Positions 7,093 through 13,333 of a stretch of 13,333 bases of DNA are shown one piece after another. The notes beneath the pieces are model-generated. The model was not told the DNA's origin and did not search any database. It was given only the letters and a program-made list of their open reading frames with translations. Position 1 is the first letter of the stretch; the number at the start of each line of letters is the position of its first letter. The stretch is from a bacterium (GTDB lineage: Bacteria > JALSQH01). Made by a program: the position numbers and the translations under genes. The DNA is taken from contig JALSQH010000250.1 of the NCBI GenBank assembly GCA_026985515.1, forward strand, positions 1-13,333, given 5' to 3'.

Positions 7093-9501
7093 ATGAGAAA
7101 GATATTTGCGGCACTCATTATTGGAGTGTTTGTTATAGCAGGATGTAACAAAACTGCTGAAATGGAAAGGGTGGAATATAGACCTTCCCTCAAGGTAAAA
7201 CCGGGAGACTACATAATTCCCGTTTTTGATCCTGATAATATGAGAATTCCTTTTCCCAATGATCTACTTATTGATAAGACTACTGGAAAAGTTAACATAC
7301 CAGTTTTACCCACTGATACACAGGCTGAAACGATGATGAAGTGGCAGTTGAACACCCTTGATGGTTTCAGTACATCCACGACAATTTATGTTGACTTCAC
7401 TTATCCCATTTCTCTGACAAGTGTTGAGGGAAATGTCCTTATAATAAATACAAAAAAATTCACCTCAGCCATTGTTTCAGGATCTCCTGTGACAGATGCA
7501 ATTGTACCGTTCACTGCTGAATTCGAGCCTCTTGGGGGAAAGAACAGGTTGATCCTTCATCCACTTCACCTCCTGGAACCTTCTACCCAGTATGTTGTGA
7601 TACTCAAAAAAGGCATAAGAGGAATCAACGGGAAGGAGGTCAGTCCTTCACCTGTGTATCTGTTCCTGAAGAATGACAAACCTCTGTATAATAAAGCCAC
7701 CAGTTCATCAACTCTACCAGCCCTCAGTGATGAAGAGGCAAAACAGCTTGAGGAGATGAGGGAACAGCTTCAGGATCTTTTCACAGGACTTGAAAAAACC
7801 GGTCTCGCAACGAAAGATGATATTCTCTTCCTCTGGAGTTTTACCACACTTTCTGTGGGAAAAACTCTGAAAAAAATAGTAACAGGGATTGTAGAGGAAT
7901 CTCAGAGGAACCCATCAGAATTTGAAGCTTCATTTGACGATGGTGAGTCTAAAATTGTACCGGCGATTTGCGTCTATGCTCCTGATCTGAGACCGGATCT
8001 GTGTGGTGCTCTCCAGCCTGATCCACATCTCAGAGCTCTCTATGACCTGTTTGTATCTTCTGGATATGGTCTTCAGGTAAGCTGGGTTGTGGAAGGTTAC
8101 TTTTACACCAGGAATTACAGGGCGTTGCTGGGGTATTTTTCTGATGATCTTTCATATCTTCCTGAGAAAATACGTTTTATTCTTACGATTCCCTCGGGAA
8201 GAACCCTTGAGTCCATGCGTGGGATGGCACAGCCTGTAACTGATCCATTTCCTGTAATTATTTACCAGCATGGAATTACCAGAAACAAAAATGATATTTT
8301 TCTGGTAGCAAATGGCTTTGCCCTCGCCGGGTTTGCCACCTTCGCCATTGACCTTCCTGACCATGGTGAGAGAAGAGAGGGGGATGTGGACATAAATGGA
8401 GATGGAACACCAGATGGTGACAGGTTCATTGATCCTTCCAATATTCTTACCACCAGAGACAGAATGAGGCAGGCTGTTGTGGATCTTGAGATACTGACAC
8501 AGGTCATCAAGCACTGGAAATTTGATGTTTTTTACAGCAGTGACAATACAAACTGGACAGGATACGGAAATGGAGTAACTGATTTACCGGCAAAGAATCC
8601 ATACACCGGGGAGGATGAAATATACTTTGTGGGTCATTCTCTTGGTGCTATCATTGGTGGAGTTTTTATGGCAATGTCACCAGATGTTAAGGTTGGAGTT
8701 CTCAATTCTGGTGGTGGTGAAGTGGCCAGGCTAATTGCCACTTCTCCAGCCTTTGCAGGGTTTATGATGCAGAGCATAGCAGGAACTCTGGGCATGGATG
8801 TGAATTCAAATCAGTTTAAACAGTTCTGGTATGATTACATCAATTCAGTTCAGTGGATAGTAGATGGTGCAGATCCTGCAAATTATGCAAGGTACTGGTC
8901 CATGGAGCCTCTTTATACTGCCGGTAATCAGCCTGTTATAAAAAAGATTCTTCTGGTAGGGTCGAGATTTGATCCTGTGGTACCTGATGCAAACAGAGAC
9001 CTGCTGGCAGTTGAAGGTGGATTGATAAGTGATTATTCAGATTTACTAACTGAATCGGTGCTTCCTCCATCTCTACCTCTCGATAAAGGTGGGTATGTAG
9101 TGTTGAATTCCTATAAATCTTACACTGTAGATGTGACCTCCCTTCCTCCCTACTTTTCTCCTTATATTGTTGATGGGCAATTAAATATTGGTTCCCCCAG
9201 TCTTCTTCTCACCCCAGCAAGGGTAAATCCGGATCTCTCCCTTGCAGATTGTACCCCAGCTGATCCCACAGGTTGTGTAGCATATTTGCCGTTTTATCTT
9301 GAAATGTACAATGAGATGGATTCATTCCTTGCCACAGGTGGGAATTATATCAAGATTTCATCAAAATCTGATTATCTCCCTGATACTGCCACCTGTACCT
9401 ATCTTGGCAGCAATCCCGCCATGTGTACAGATCCACGCTATCAGCTTGCATGTTACCTGTGCCAGTACTGGGATGTTCCCCTTGTGTGGGACGGCAGGTA
9501 G
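7093..9501 (+). CDS. Alpha/beta-hydrolase lipoprotein, Pla-1/cef (VolA-like) lipase family
   Basis: An 802-residue lipoprotein (MRKIFAALIIGVFVIAGC, lipidated Cys18; Asn at +2 fits outer-membrane sorting). The N-terminal region has FDPDNMRIPFPNDLLID, VNIP and LNTLDGFST, the hallmark of bacterial virulence-factor lipase N-terminal domains. The hydrolase core shows PVIIYQHG (His393), LPDHGERR, a calcium-type loop with Asp431, Asp433, Asn435, Asp437 and Asp441, a TTRDRMRQAVVDLEIL helix, GHSLG with nucleophile Ser516, and the acid candidate Asp627 in GSRFDPVVP. No histidine follows Ser516, so the classical triad looks incomplete. Six cysteines (720, 728, 768, 778, 787, 790) crowd the C-terminus and may form disulfides. 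AAGGAG lies 9 bases before ATG 7093, 15 bases after the receptor stop. Family members such as VolA of Vibrio cholerae cleave lysophospholipids at the cell surface; the actual substrate here is unknown. Confidence 0.82.
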   Translation: MRKIFAALIIGVFVIAGCNKTAEMERVEYRPSLKVKPGDYIIPVFDPDNMRIPFPNDLLIDKTTGKVNIPVLPTDTQAETMMKWQLNTLDGFSTSTTIYVDFTYPISLTSVEGNVLIINTKKFTSAIVSGSPVTDAIVPFTAEFEPLGGKNRLILHPLHLLEPSTQYVVILKKGIRGINGKEVSPSPVYLFLKNDKPLYNKATSSSTLPALSDEEAKQLEEMREQLQDLFTGLEKTGLATKDDILFLWSFTTLSVGKTLKKIVTGIVEESQRNPSEFEASFDDGESKIVPAICVYAPDLRPDLCGALQPDPHLRALYDLFVSSGYGLQVSWVVEGYFYTRNYRALLGYFSDDLSYLPEKIRFILTIPSGRTLESMRGMAQPVTDPFPVIIYQHGITRNKNDIFLVANGFALAGFATFAIDLPDHGERREGDVDINGDGTPDGDRFIDPSNILTTRDRMRQAVVDLEILTQVIKHWKFDVFYSSDNTNWTGYGNGVTDLPAKNPYTGEDEIYFVGHSLGAIIGGVFMAMSPDVKVGVLNSGGGEVARLIATSPAFAGFMMQSIAGTLGMDVNSNQFKQFWYDYINSVQWIVDGADPANYARYWSMEPLYTAGNQPVIKKILLVGSRFDPVVPDANRDLLAVEGGLISDYSDLLTESVLPPSLPLDKGGYVVLNSYKSYTVDVTSLPPYFSPYIVDGQLNIGSPSLLLTPARVNPDLSLADCTPADPTGCVAYLPFYLEMYNEMDSFLATGGNYIKISSKSDYLPDTATCTYLGSNPAMCTDPRYQLACYLCQYWDVPLVWDGR

Positions 9502-9617
9502 ATGTTAGTTTAGCAATTCTCTTGAATGAAAAAACGGGTTTTTAAACTGCTTGTATCTCTGGAGTCTACTCAGAAAAAAGATATGTGGATGTTTTAAAAA
9601 TTTTTAGAAAACTAAAA

Positions 9618-9693
9618 TGGTGGGCAGGGACGGAATCGAACCGCCGACACAGGGATTTTCAGTCCCTTGCTCTACCGACTGAGCTACCTGCCC
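9618..9693 (-). tRNA. tRNA-Phe (anticodon GAA), CCA encoded
   Basis: The minus strand folds as a complete cloverleaf: acceptor GGGCAGG pairing CCTGCCC, D arm GCTC/GAGC, anticodon stem AGGGA/TCCCT around loop CTGAAAA (anticodon GAA), five-base variable region GTGTC, and T arm GGCGG-TTCGATT-CCGTC. The discriminator A and CCA end are encoded (9618-9621). No copy of the 3' end elsewhere in the window suggests an integration event here. Confidence 0.97.
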
Positions 9694-9703
9694 ACCGAAA
9701 CTT

Positions 9704-9731
9704 AGTTTATAAAATTGCACTGGTCTGTCAA
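9704..9731 (-). promoter_or_regulatory. sigma70-type promoter of tRNA-Phe
   Basis: On the minus strand a perfect TTGACA (9726-9731) is followed after 16 bases by TAAACT (9704-9709, 4/6). An overlapping TATAAA lies two bases nearer the -35. Transcription would start only a few bases before the mature tRNA 5' end at 9693, giving a very short 5' leader for RNase P. Confidence 0.55.
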
Positions 9732-9755
9732 GTAAAGAGAGATTTTTCTTTAAGT

Positions 9756-10652
9756 TCAGTAAATTACCTTCACTCCCTGCAGCCAGTCTACCTTATCTTT
9801 TATTGCCTGGTAGTATGAAGGATCCTTCATGATAATGGTTATTCTATTTGCCTCTCCAGTGTAGAATTCATTCCAGGTCGTTTTGGGAAAGTAAGCAAGA
9901 AGCAGGGTGAAATGATCTGGCGTGTTTTCCAGCATCTTGAAAACTTCAAATCCGGTTACCTGTTCCACAATGGATTGATAAACTTTTCCCGGAATTAATT
10001 TTTTCGCTACCTGGAGATATTTGGCTTTGTCCTCTATCGTTGTAATTGGATTCCCATATGGATATCTTTTACCTGTAGGTGTCCATGTAAAATTCTTGCT
10101 TTTTTTATCGTATGTTACAATAAATAATCTTGCCTGATATTTTTGGGCAATATATTTTAGATTTTCTCCTTTTGAAAGATCTTTGAGAAATGAAACGGCT
10201 CTCTTAAAGCTCTTCCTGTGGGCTTCAGGATTTCCATTGTATATCTTTGAAAAGAGTTTTCTAGTGGCAAGCTGGGGAATAACAAAATCTTTAAAGAGTA
10301 GTTTTTTGTTGTTATTGAAAATCTCATTAAGTAATTGCGGTGAATCACATTTTTTTAACAATTCCTGCTGCTCTTTTTCTGTTATCTCCTTTTCAAGATC
10401 GCAACCCCAGTTTCTGCAAATTTCTTCTGAGATCAGACCCTTCAAAAGATATGTGAATGCAGCCTCATCACTCATTTTTTCACTCAGATCTGGAAAACAT
10501 GCTTCAATGGCACTTCTCGTGAGCTGAATATCTCTTTCAAATATTATGGTTTTTCCGACTCTTCCTACAAGACTTGTCTCTGGAACTTTAATTTTACTGC
10601 ATCCTGCAAGAAGCAAAAGAATAACTTGAAATGAAATGATAAATTTCTTCAT
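9756..10652 (-). CDS. SurA/PrsA-like (parvulin-type) periplasmic lipoprotein, divergent
   Basis: A 298-residue lipoprotein: MKKFIISFQVILLLLAGC with lipidated Cys18. The mature part begins VGRVGKTIIFERDIQ, like the start of SurA/PpiC chaperone domains (which follow the pattern of a short strand, then a helix carrying Asp/Glu). The middle has FLKDLSKGENLKYIAQKY (about 155-172) and the later part LIPGKVYQSIVEQVTGFEVFKMLE (219-242). These resemble the two ends of a parvulin prolyl-isomerase domain, but the family's GGdLG-type core is not recognisable, so catalysis is doubtful. Four cysteines (52, 79, 84, 102) lie in the N-terminal helical part. The ATG at 10652 follows GGGGAGGA by 4 bases and gives a typical lipoprotein signal; an in-frame ATG at 10706 would lie upstream of the promoter. 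A folding or chaperone role in the envelope is inference. Confidence 0.6.
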   Translation of the reverse strand: MKKFIISFQVILLLLAGCSKIKVPETSLVGRVGKTIIFERDIQLTRSAIEACFPDLSEKMSDEAAFTYLLKGLISEEICRNWGCDLEKEITEKEQQELLKKCDSPQLLNEIFNNNKKLLFKDFVIPQLATRKLFSKIYNGNPEAHRKSFKRAVSFLKDLSKGENLKYIAQKYQARLFIVTYDKKSKNFTWTPTGKRYPYGNPITTIEDKAKYLQVAKKLIPGKVYQSIVEQVTGFEVFKMLENTPDHFTLLLAYFPKTTWNEFYTGEANRITIIMKDPSYYQAIKDKVDWLQGVKVIY

Positions 10653-10677
10653 CAATCCTCCCCAGATTTTTGAATAA

Positions 10678-10706
10678 ATTATAATTGATGTTTGGGGATT
10701 TCGCAA
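10678..10706 (-). promoter_or_regulatory. sigma70-type promoter of the SurA-like lipoprotein gene
   Basis: On the minus strand TTGCGA (10701-10706) is followed by exactly 17 bases and a perfect TATAAT (10678-10683). The predicted transcript starts near 10671, about 20 bases before the ATG at 10652, just including the ribosome binding site. It lies downstream of the terminator hairpin at 10725-10742, so this gene is a separate transcription unit. Confidence 0.7.
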
Positions 10707-10724
10707 GAAGTTAAAGTAAAATAA

Positions 10725-10742
10725 GGGCGGGTAACCCCGCCC
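10725..10742 (-). terminator. Intrinsic terminator hairpin, probably bidirectional
   Basis: A perfect 7-bp GC stem GGGCGGG/CCCGCCC closes a TAAC tetraloop. On the minus strand it begins 8 bases after the stop codon of the small membrane protein and is followed by T-rich TTATTTTACTTT. On the plus strand it is followed by a stronger tract, TCTTTTTTTT. It should therefore end the membrane protein transcript and would also stop antisense transcription from the left. Confidence 0.85.
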
Positions 10743-10749
10743 TCTTTTT

Positions 10750-11115
10750 TTACTGGAATGTAACTAATCTGATGAGAAAGTAGAGGAGTGCATACCATGG
10801 AAAAGCTGCAGCCACATTGAGAAGTATGGAGAAAATCCTGCACCAGTTTCCTGCTTTTTTACTGAAAATACTCCAGACAATACCTGCAAGTGTTGCAACC
10901 AGCATGTAAATAAATACCACTTCCAGATTCACACTGTTGAGAGATCTGTTGATAATCGCTCCTTCCGGCAGGAAAAGATAGCCATAACTTATGACCACAT
11001 TGACAATTCCAAACCAGATTATCCCAGGAACTGATGAAAGAGCCTCTTTTACTTTCTCCCAGATGCCCTCAATTTGCGATACTTCTTTTGCAACTACTTT
11101 TTTCATTGTTGCCAT
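10750..11115 (-). CDS. Small three-helix membrane protein, function unknown
   Basis: A 121-residue protein with a charged, amphipathic N-terminus (about 1-28) and three hydrophobic segments: roughly 31-49 (GIIWFGIVNVVISYGYLFL), 64-84 (LEVVFIYMLVATLAGIVW) and 93-116 (RIFSILLNVAAAFPWYALLY). I do not recognise the family and see no catalytic motif. The ATG at 11115 has GGAGG six bases upstream; a second ATG at 11106 is less well placed. It stands as a single-gene transcription unit, with a candidate promoter just upstream and a strong terminator 8 bases after its stop. The 127 bases separating it from the universal stress gene contain no recognisable gene. Location in the inner membrane is inferred from hydrophobicity and the lack of a cleavable signal. 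Confidence 0.75.
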   Translation of the reverse strand: MATMKKVVAKEVSQIEGIWEKVKEALSSVPGIIWFGIVNVVISYGYLFLPEGAIINRSLNSVNLEVVFIYMLVATLAGIVWSIFSKKAGNWCRIFSILLNVAAAFPWYALLYFLIRLVTFQ

Positions 11116-11134
11116 CTTTAACCTCCTTTTTTTC

Positions 11135-11162
11135 TTGATAAGAATTTAACACATTGCGTCAA
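11135..11162 (-). promoter_or_regulatory. Candidate promoter of the small membrane protein gene
   Basis: On the minus strand TTGACG (11157-11162, 5/6) is followed after 16 bases by TATCAA (11135-11140, 4/6), about 20 bases before the ATG at 11115. The -10 box is weak, so the call is tentative. Confidence 0.45.
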
Positions 11163-11242
11163 AAAAATCAAGTAAAAATTGACACGATATGTTAAGGAGT
11201 TATGAAAAATTACCTTTCTGGCAAGAAAAACAGAGAAAATGT

Positions 11243-12130
11243 TTATCTGCTGGGCTTGAAAATCAGTACGTTACATTTACATTTTGTCAGAACCTTATGT
11301 GCTGTTGATCCCATTAATATGCTGAATGTTTCTGAACTCCCATGTGATGACATGGCAATCAGGTCTACCTGGTATTTGTGAGCAACATCAAGTATCTTTT
11401 CCCATGGTTTGCCCTTTTCAAATATTGCTTCTACATCAAATCCTTTTTTTCTGTAATCTTCAACTATTTTTTCAATTCTGCCCTCTGCTTCCTTTTCAAG
11501 TTCCTCTAATCGATGGAAAAATTCTAATGTCCCTATTTCAACGACACCTTCGTAGAGAAATGTGGGCTCTTCAAAGGCGTGCATGACATAGAACTTTGGA
11601 GAAAAAGGCTGAAGGAGTTCAAAACTTTTTTTCAAAGCCTGGAGAGAGTGTACTGAGAAATCCACCGGGATCAGTATTTTTGAGAAGTTGACCGGTTCAT
11701 TTGGTTTAATGATGAGTGTTGGAATATTGCACTTTCTTGCAATTTTTTCAGAAGTGGAGCCAAGAATTGCTTCTTCTATGCCTGTTCTTCCATTGTTTCC
11801 GACGATAACGAGAGAAACCCTTCTTCTGCGTGCAACTTCCCTTATTTCTGATGCCGGGTTTCCCTCCCCAATTACAATTTTGTAGGAGTCAAGATATTGC
11901 GATGCCATTGAATCAATCTTTTCCTTTAACTGCTTTTTCAGATCCCTTATCGCTTCTTCGAGAGTTTCAATGAAAATCCAGTAGTTGTAATCAGTTGGAA
12001 GTTTCTCAATTGAATGAAACAGAATTATTTCTGCATCCTCATACTTTTCTTTGAGGATCTTGGCAGTTAAAAGCAGTTTTTCAGTAAGTTCAGAAAAATC
12101 CACGGCAACCAGAATTTTTCTTACTTTCAT
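11243..12130 (-). CDS. Universal stress protein, tandem UspA domains (second gene of pair)
   Basis: A 295-residue cytoplasmic protein made of two UspA domains. Domain 1 (about 1-145) opens KILVAVDFSE with the nucleotide-contacting Asp11 and carries a complete G-x2-G-x9-G-S ATP-binding motif at 111-125 (GNNG...GS). Domain 2 (about 149-295) opens KILIPVDFS with Asp157, but its motif at 261-275 is SSHG...GS, with Ser replacing the first Gly. Such proteins bind ATP or AMP and support survival under stress or growth arrest; the precise role is not known. The ATG at 12130 overlaps the stop of the upstream universal stress gene as ATGA and has GGAGGAGAA before it, so the two are an operon with coupled translation. 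The protein is full length for a two-domain member. Confidence 0.92.
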   Translation of the reverse strand: MKVRKILVAVDFSELTEKLLLTAKILKEKYEDAEIILFHSIEKLPTDYNYWIFIETLEEAIRDLKKQLKEKIDSMASQYLDSYKIVIGEGNPASEIREVARRRRVSLVIVGNNGRTGIEEAILGSTSEKIARKCNIPTLIIKPNEPVNFSKILIPVDFSVHSLQALKKSFELLQPFSPKFYVMHAFEEPTFLYEGVVEIGTLEFFHRLEELEKEAEGRIEKIVEDYRKKGFDVEAIFEKGKPWEKILDVAHKYQVDLIAMSSHGSSETFSILMGSTAHKVLTKCKCNVLIFKPSR

Positions 12131-13011
12131 TTCTCCTCCTTTTTTAGAGGTTTTACTGCAAGAACATCACAGCAGGCATTTTCAAGAACTTTTTCTGTTA
12201 CACTTCCCAGAATCAGGTGAGAAATCCCGCTTCTGCCATGTGTTCCCATAACGATAAGGTCGAATTGCTCCTTCTTTGCAAGCTGGGTTATCTTTTTATG
12301 TGGCTCCCCCATGAGAATTTTGGTGGTGTACTTTATTTCTGTGAGGTCAAACTTGAGAAGAAACTTGTCCATCTCAAGATGCGCAATTTCTCGCAAGGAA
12401 AGTTTTTTCTCTTTAAGTAGGCGGATGTATGTTGGAGATCTTATTATTGGTTTTACTATGTGAAGGACGGTGAGTTTGGAGTCAAATACCCTTGCCAGAT
12501 AGAGGCCCCATTTCATTGCTTCCTCGGAAAATTCCGAAAAATCTACAGGTACCAGAATGCTTTTGATAGAATGGCATGTTCTGTCTCTGCATACCCAGAC
12601 AGGTTTAGGCGAGTATCTGACCACCTTTTCAGCAGTGCTACCAAGAATTATCCTTTTTATTCTGTGACTGCTTCCGATAACAACGATGTCTGCATCATAC
12701 TTGACAGAGGCTTTTACAATTTCTTCGTAAGGTTTTCCTGCTTCCCCGACTATTTCATATTCTATGCCCTCTTCTTTCAATTCCTTTTCTATATCCTCCA
12801 TGTCTGCAATTCGACCCTTGAGAGCTTCTTCAATATAACTTTTGAAGATGGAGCTGATTTCTGTGGGTATTTCATTATCAGGGACAGTTTCAAGTACATG
12901 TAATAAAATAATTTTTGCATTGAAGGTTTTTGCAAGAAACTTGCCCCTGCAGGTGACAAAAGGGGTAATTTTGGACAGATCAACAGGTAATAAAATCCTT
13001 TTAATCTGCAC
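12127..13011 (-). CDS. Universal stress protein, tandem UspA domains (first gene of pair)
   Basis: A 294-residue two-domain UspA protein. Domain 1 (about 1-143) starts RILLPVDLSK with Asp11, but its nucleotide motif is shortened and altered: G113-S-S-H116, seven residues, then G124-S125, where the family has Gly at the fourth place and nine residues in between. Domain 2 (about 149-294) starts SILVPVDFSE (Asp157) and has a complete motif, G256-T-H-G259-x9-G269-S270. ATP binding is therefore expected only in domain 2. The start is GTG at 13011, with GGGAGGATAAA upstream at normal spacing; no in-frame ATG fits better. It is the first gene of a two-gene unit, overlapping the next by 4 bases, driven by an extended -10 promoter. 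Confidence 0.92.
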   Translation of the reverse strand: MQIKRILLPVDLSKITPFVTCRGKFLAKTFNAKIILLHVLETVPDNEIPTEISSIFKSYIEEALKGRIADMEDIEKELKEEGIEYEIVGEAGKPYEEIVKASVKYDADIVVIGSSHRIKRIILGSTAEKVVRYSPKPVWVCRDRTCHSIKSILVPVDFSEFSEEAMKWGLYLARVFDSKLTVLHIVKPIIRSPTYIRLLKEKKLSLREIAHLEMDKFLLKFDLTEIKYTTKILMGEPHKKITQLAKKEQFDLIVMGTHGRSGISHLILGSVTEKVLENACCDVLAVKPLKKEEK

Positions 13012-13037
13012 TTTATCCTCCCTCTCCTTTTCATTTA

Positions 13038-13064
13038 ATTATAACAGAGGAATCTCCTGATCAA
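13038..13064 (-). promoter_or_regulatory. Extended -10 promoter of the universal stress protein operon
   Basis: On the minus strand TGTTATAAT (13038-13046) is a perfect -10 hexamer with the TGn extension. A weaker -35-like TTGATC (13059-13064) sits at a short 15-base spacing. The predicted start is about 20 bases before the GTG at 13011. No terminator hairpin is evident between the transporter stop at 13100 and this promoter. Confidence 0.6.
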
Positions 13065-13099
13065 AAATTTTTTAAGTAAAATTTCAGATAAGGTGGTGT

Positions 13100-13333
13100 T
13101 TATGTAAGATTACGGCGATCTCTGTAAAATTTCTCCAGAATGGCAGGAGTGAGCATGAGATCAGCAAGTAGTGCCACAAACATAACAAGTGTTGTGAGAA
13201 GCCCAAAGTGGCGGAGTGGTTTGAGTGCGGAGAGCACTGTGATGATAAATCCAACCGATACGACCACAGTTGTGAAAATCATCGATTTTCCTATTCCTGT
13301 AAGTGCGGATTTCAGGGGATCCTTTGAGTACCT
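13100..13333 (-). CDS. RND-superfamily (MMPL-type) transporter, C-terminal 77 residues
   Basis: Only the C-terminus is inside the window; the frame is open to the right edge, so the gene continues beyond 13333. The visible part reads RYSKDPLKSALTGIGKSM, then a membrane segment (IFTTVVVSVGFIITVLSAL), a short loop with KPLRHFG, and a last membrane segment ending ALLADLMLTPAIL, followed by a basic tail. The small-residue helix followed by F-G-x-L-T and A-L-x-A-D-L-x-L-x-P-A is the classic end of MMPL/HAE3-like RND exporters, which move lipids or other hydrophobic molecules using the proton gradient. Which subfamily, and what cargo, cannot be told from this fragment. It is on the same strand as the universal stress genes, whose promoter follows 36 bases after its stop. 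Confidence 0.85.
   Translation of the reverse strand, partial: RYSKDPLKSALTGIGKSMIFTTVVVSVGFIITVLSALKPLRHFGLLTTLVMFVALLADLMLTPAILEKFYRDRRNLT

Noticed and set aside
9530-9543. AAAAA-CGGG-TTTTT as a terminator after the lipase gene or the tRNA
   Set aside because: The stem is five A-T pairs only, too weak for an intrinsic terminator, and no proper T tract follows a stable stem on either strand.
9618-9693. tRNA-Phe as an integration site for a mobile element
   Set aside because: No integrase and no repeat of the tRNA 3' end were found in the window.
11215-11242. TTTCT/AGAAA hairpin after the universal stress operon as a terminator
   Set aside because: The stem is five mostly A-T pairs with only a short T run after it; too weak to call.
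12460-12903. Long open frames opposite the universal stress genes (also 6583-7005 minus and 788-1198 plus)
   Set aside because: They lie wholly within well-supported genes on the other strand and show low-complexity, family-less translations without start signals.

Overview
The window reads as chromosomal DNA of a Gram-negative (diderm) bacterium. It encodes two TonB-dependent outer-membrane receptors, three Sec/Lol-type lipoproteins and the end of an RND-superfamily transporter. A-rich Shine-Dalgarno sites (GGAGG), sigma70-like promoters and arginine codons dominated by AGA/AGG fit a moderately low-GC bacterium. The AGA/AGG bias hints at a thermophilic lineage, but I cannot assign a genus. 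No mobile element, CRISPR array or phage gene was seen, and no gene is visibly broken apart from the two cut by the window ends.

Layout. (1) Positions 1-263, minus: the N-terminal part of ribosomal protein S6 (rpsF) with its own promoter. (2) 368-1906, minus: a 512-residue lipoprotein that looks like a beta-propeller, divergent from (3) 2067-9501, plus: a compact three-gene operon of two tandem paralogous TonB-dependent receptors (1-base gap) and an alpha/beta-hydrolase lipoprotein resembling the Pla-1/cef (VolA-like) surface lipases (15-base gap). (4) 9618-9693, minus: tRNA-Phe(GAA). (5) 9756-10652, minus: a SurA/PrsA-like lipoprotein. (6) 10750-11115, minus: a small three-helix membrane protein followed by a strong terminator hairpin. 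(7) 11243-13011, minus: two tandem-domain universal stress proteins with ATGA overlap. (8) 13100-13333, minus: the C-terminus of an MMPL/RND-type transporter.

The most interesting part is 368-9501. A lipase-like surface lipoprotein is co-transcribed with two TonB receptors, each carrying the same unusual N-terminal beta-sandwich domain and sharing strongly conserved barrel loops. A second lipoprotein is transcribed divergently from the same short control region, which holds a perfect 13-bp palindrome. The inferred model is an outer-membrane acquisition system for a lipid-like or ester-containing substrate, analogous in logic to VolA/FadL or SusCD pairs. The hydrolase has a GHSLG nucleophile elbow but no histidine anywhere after it, so it may bind rather than cleave its ligand. 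The remaining genes (translation, tRNA, stress proteins, envelope folding) are ordinary housekeeping and envelope functions without an obvious link to that operon.
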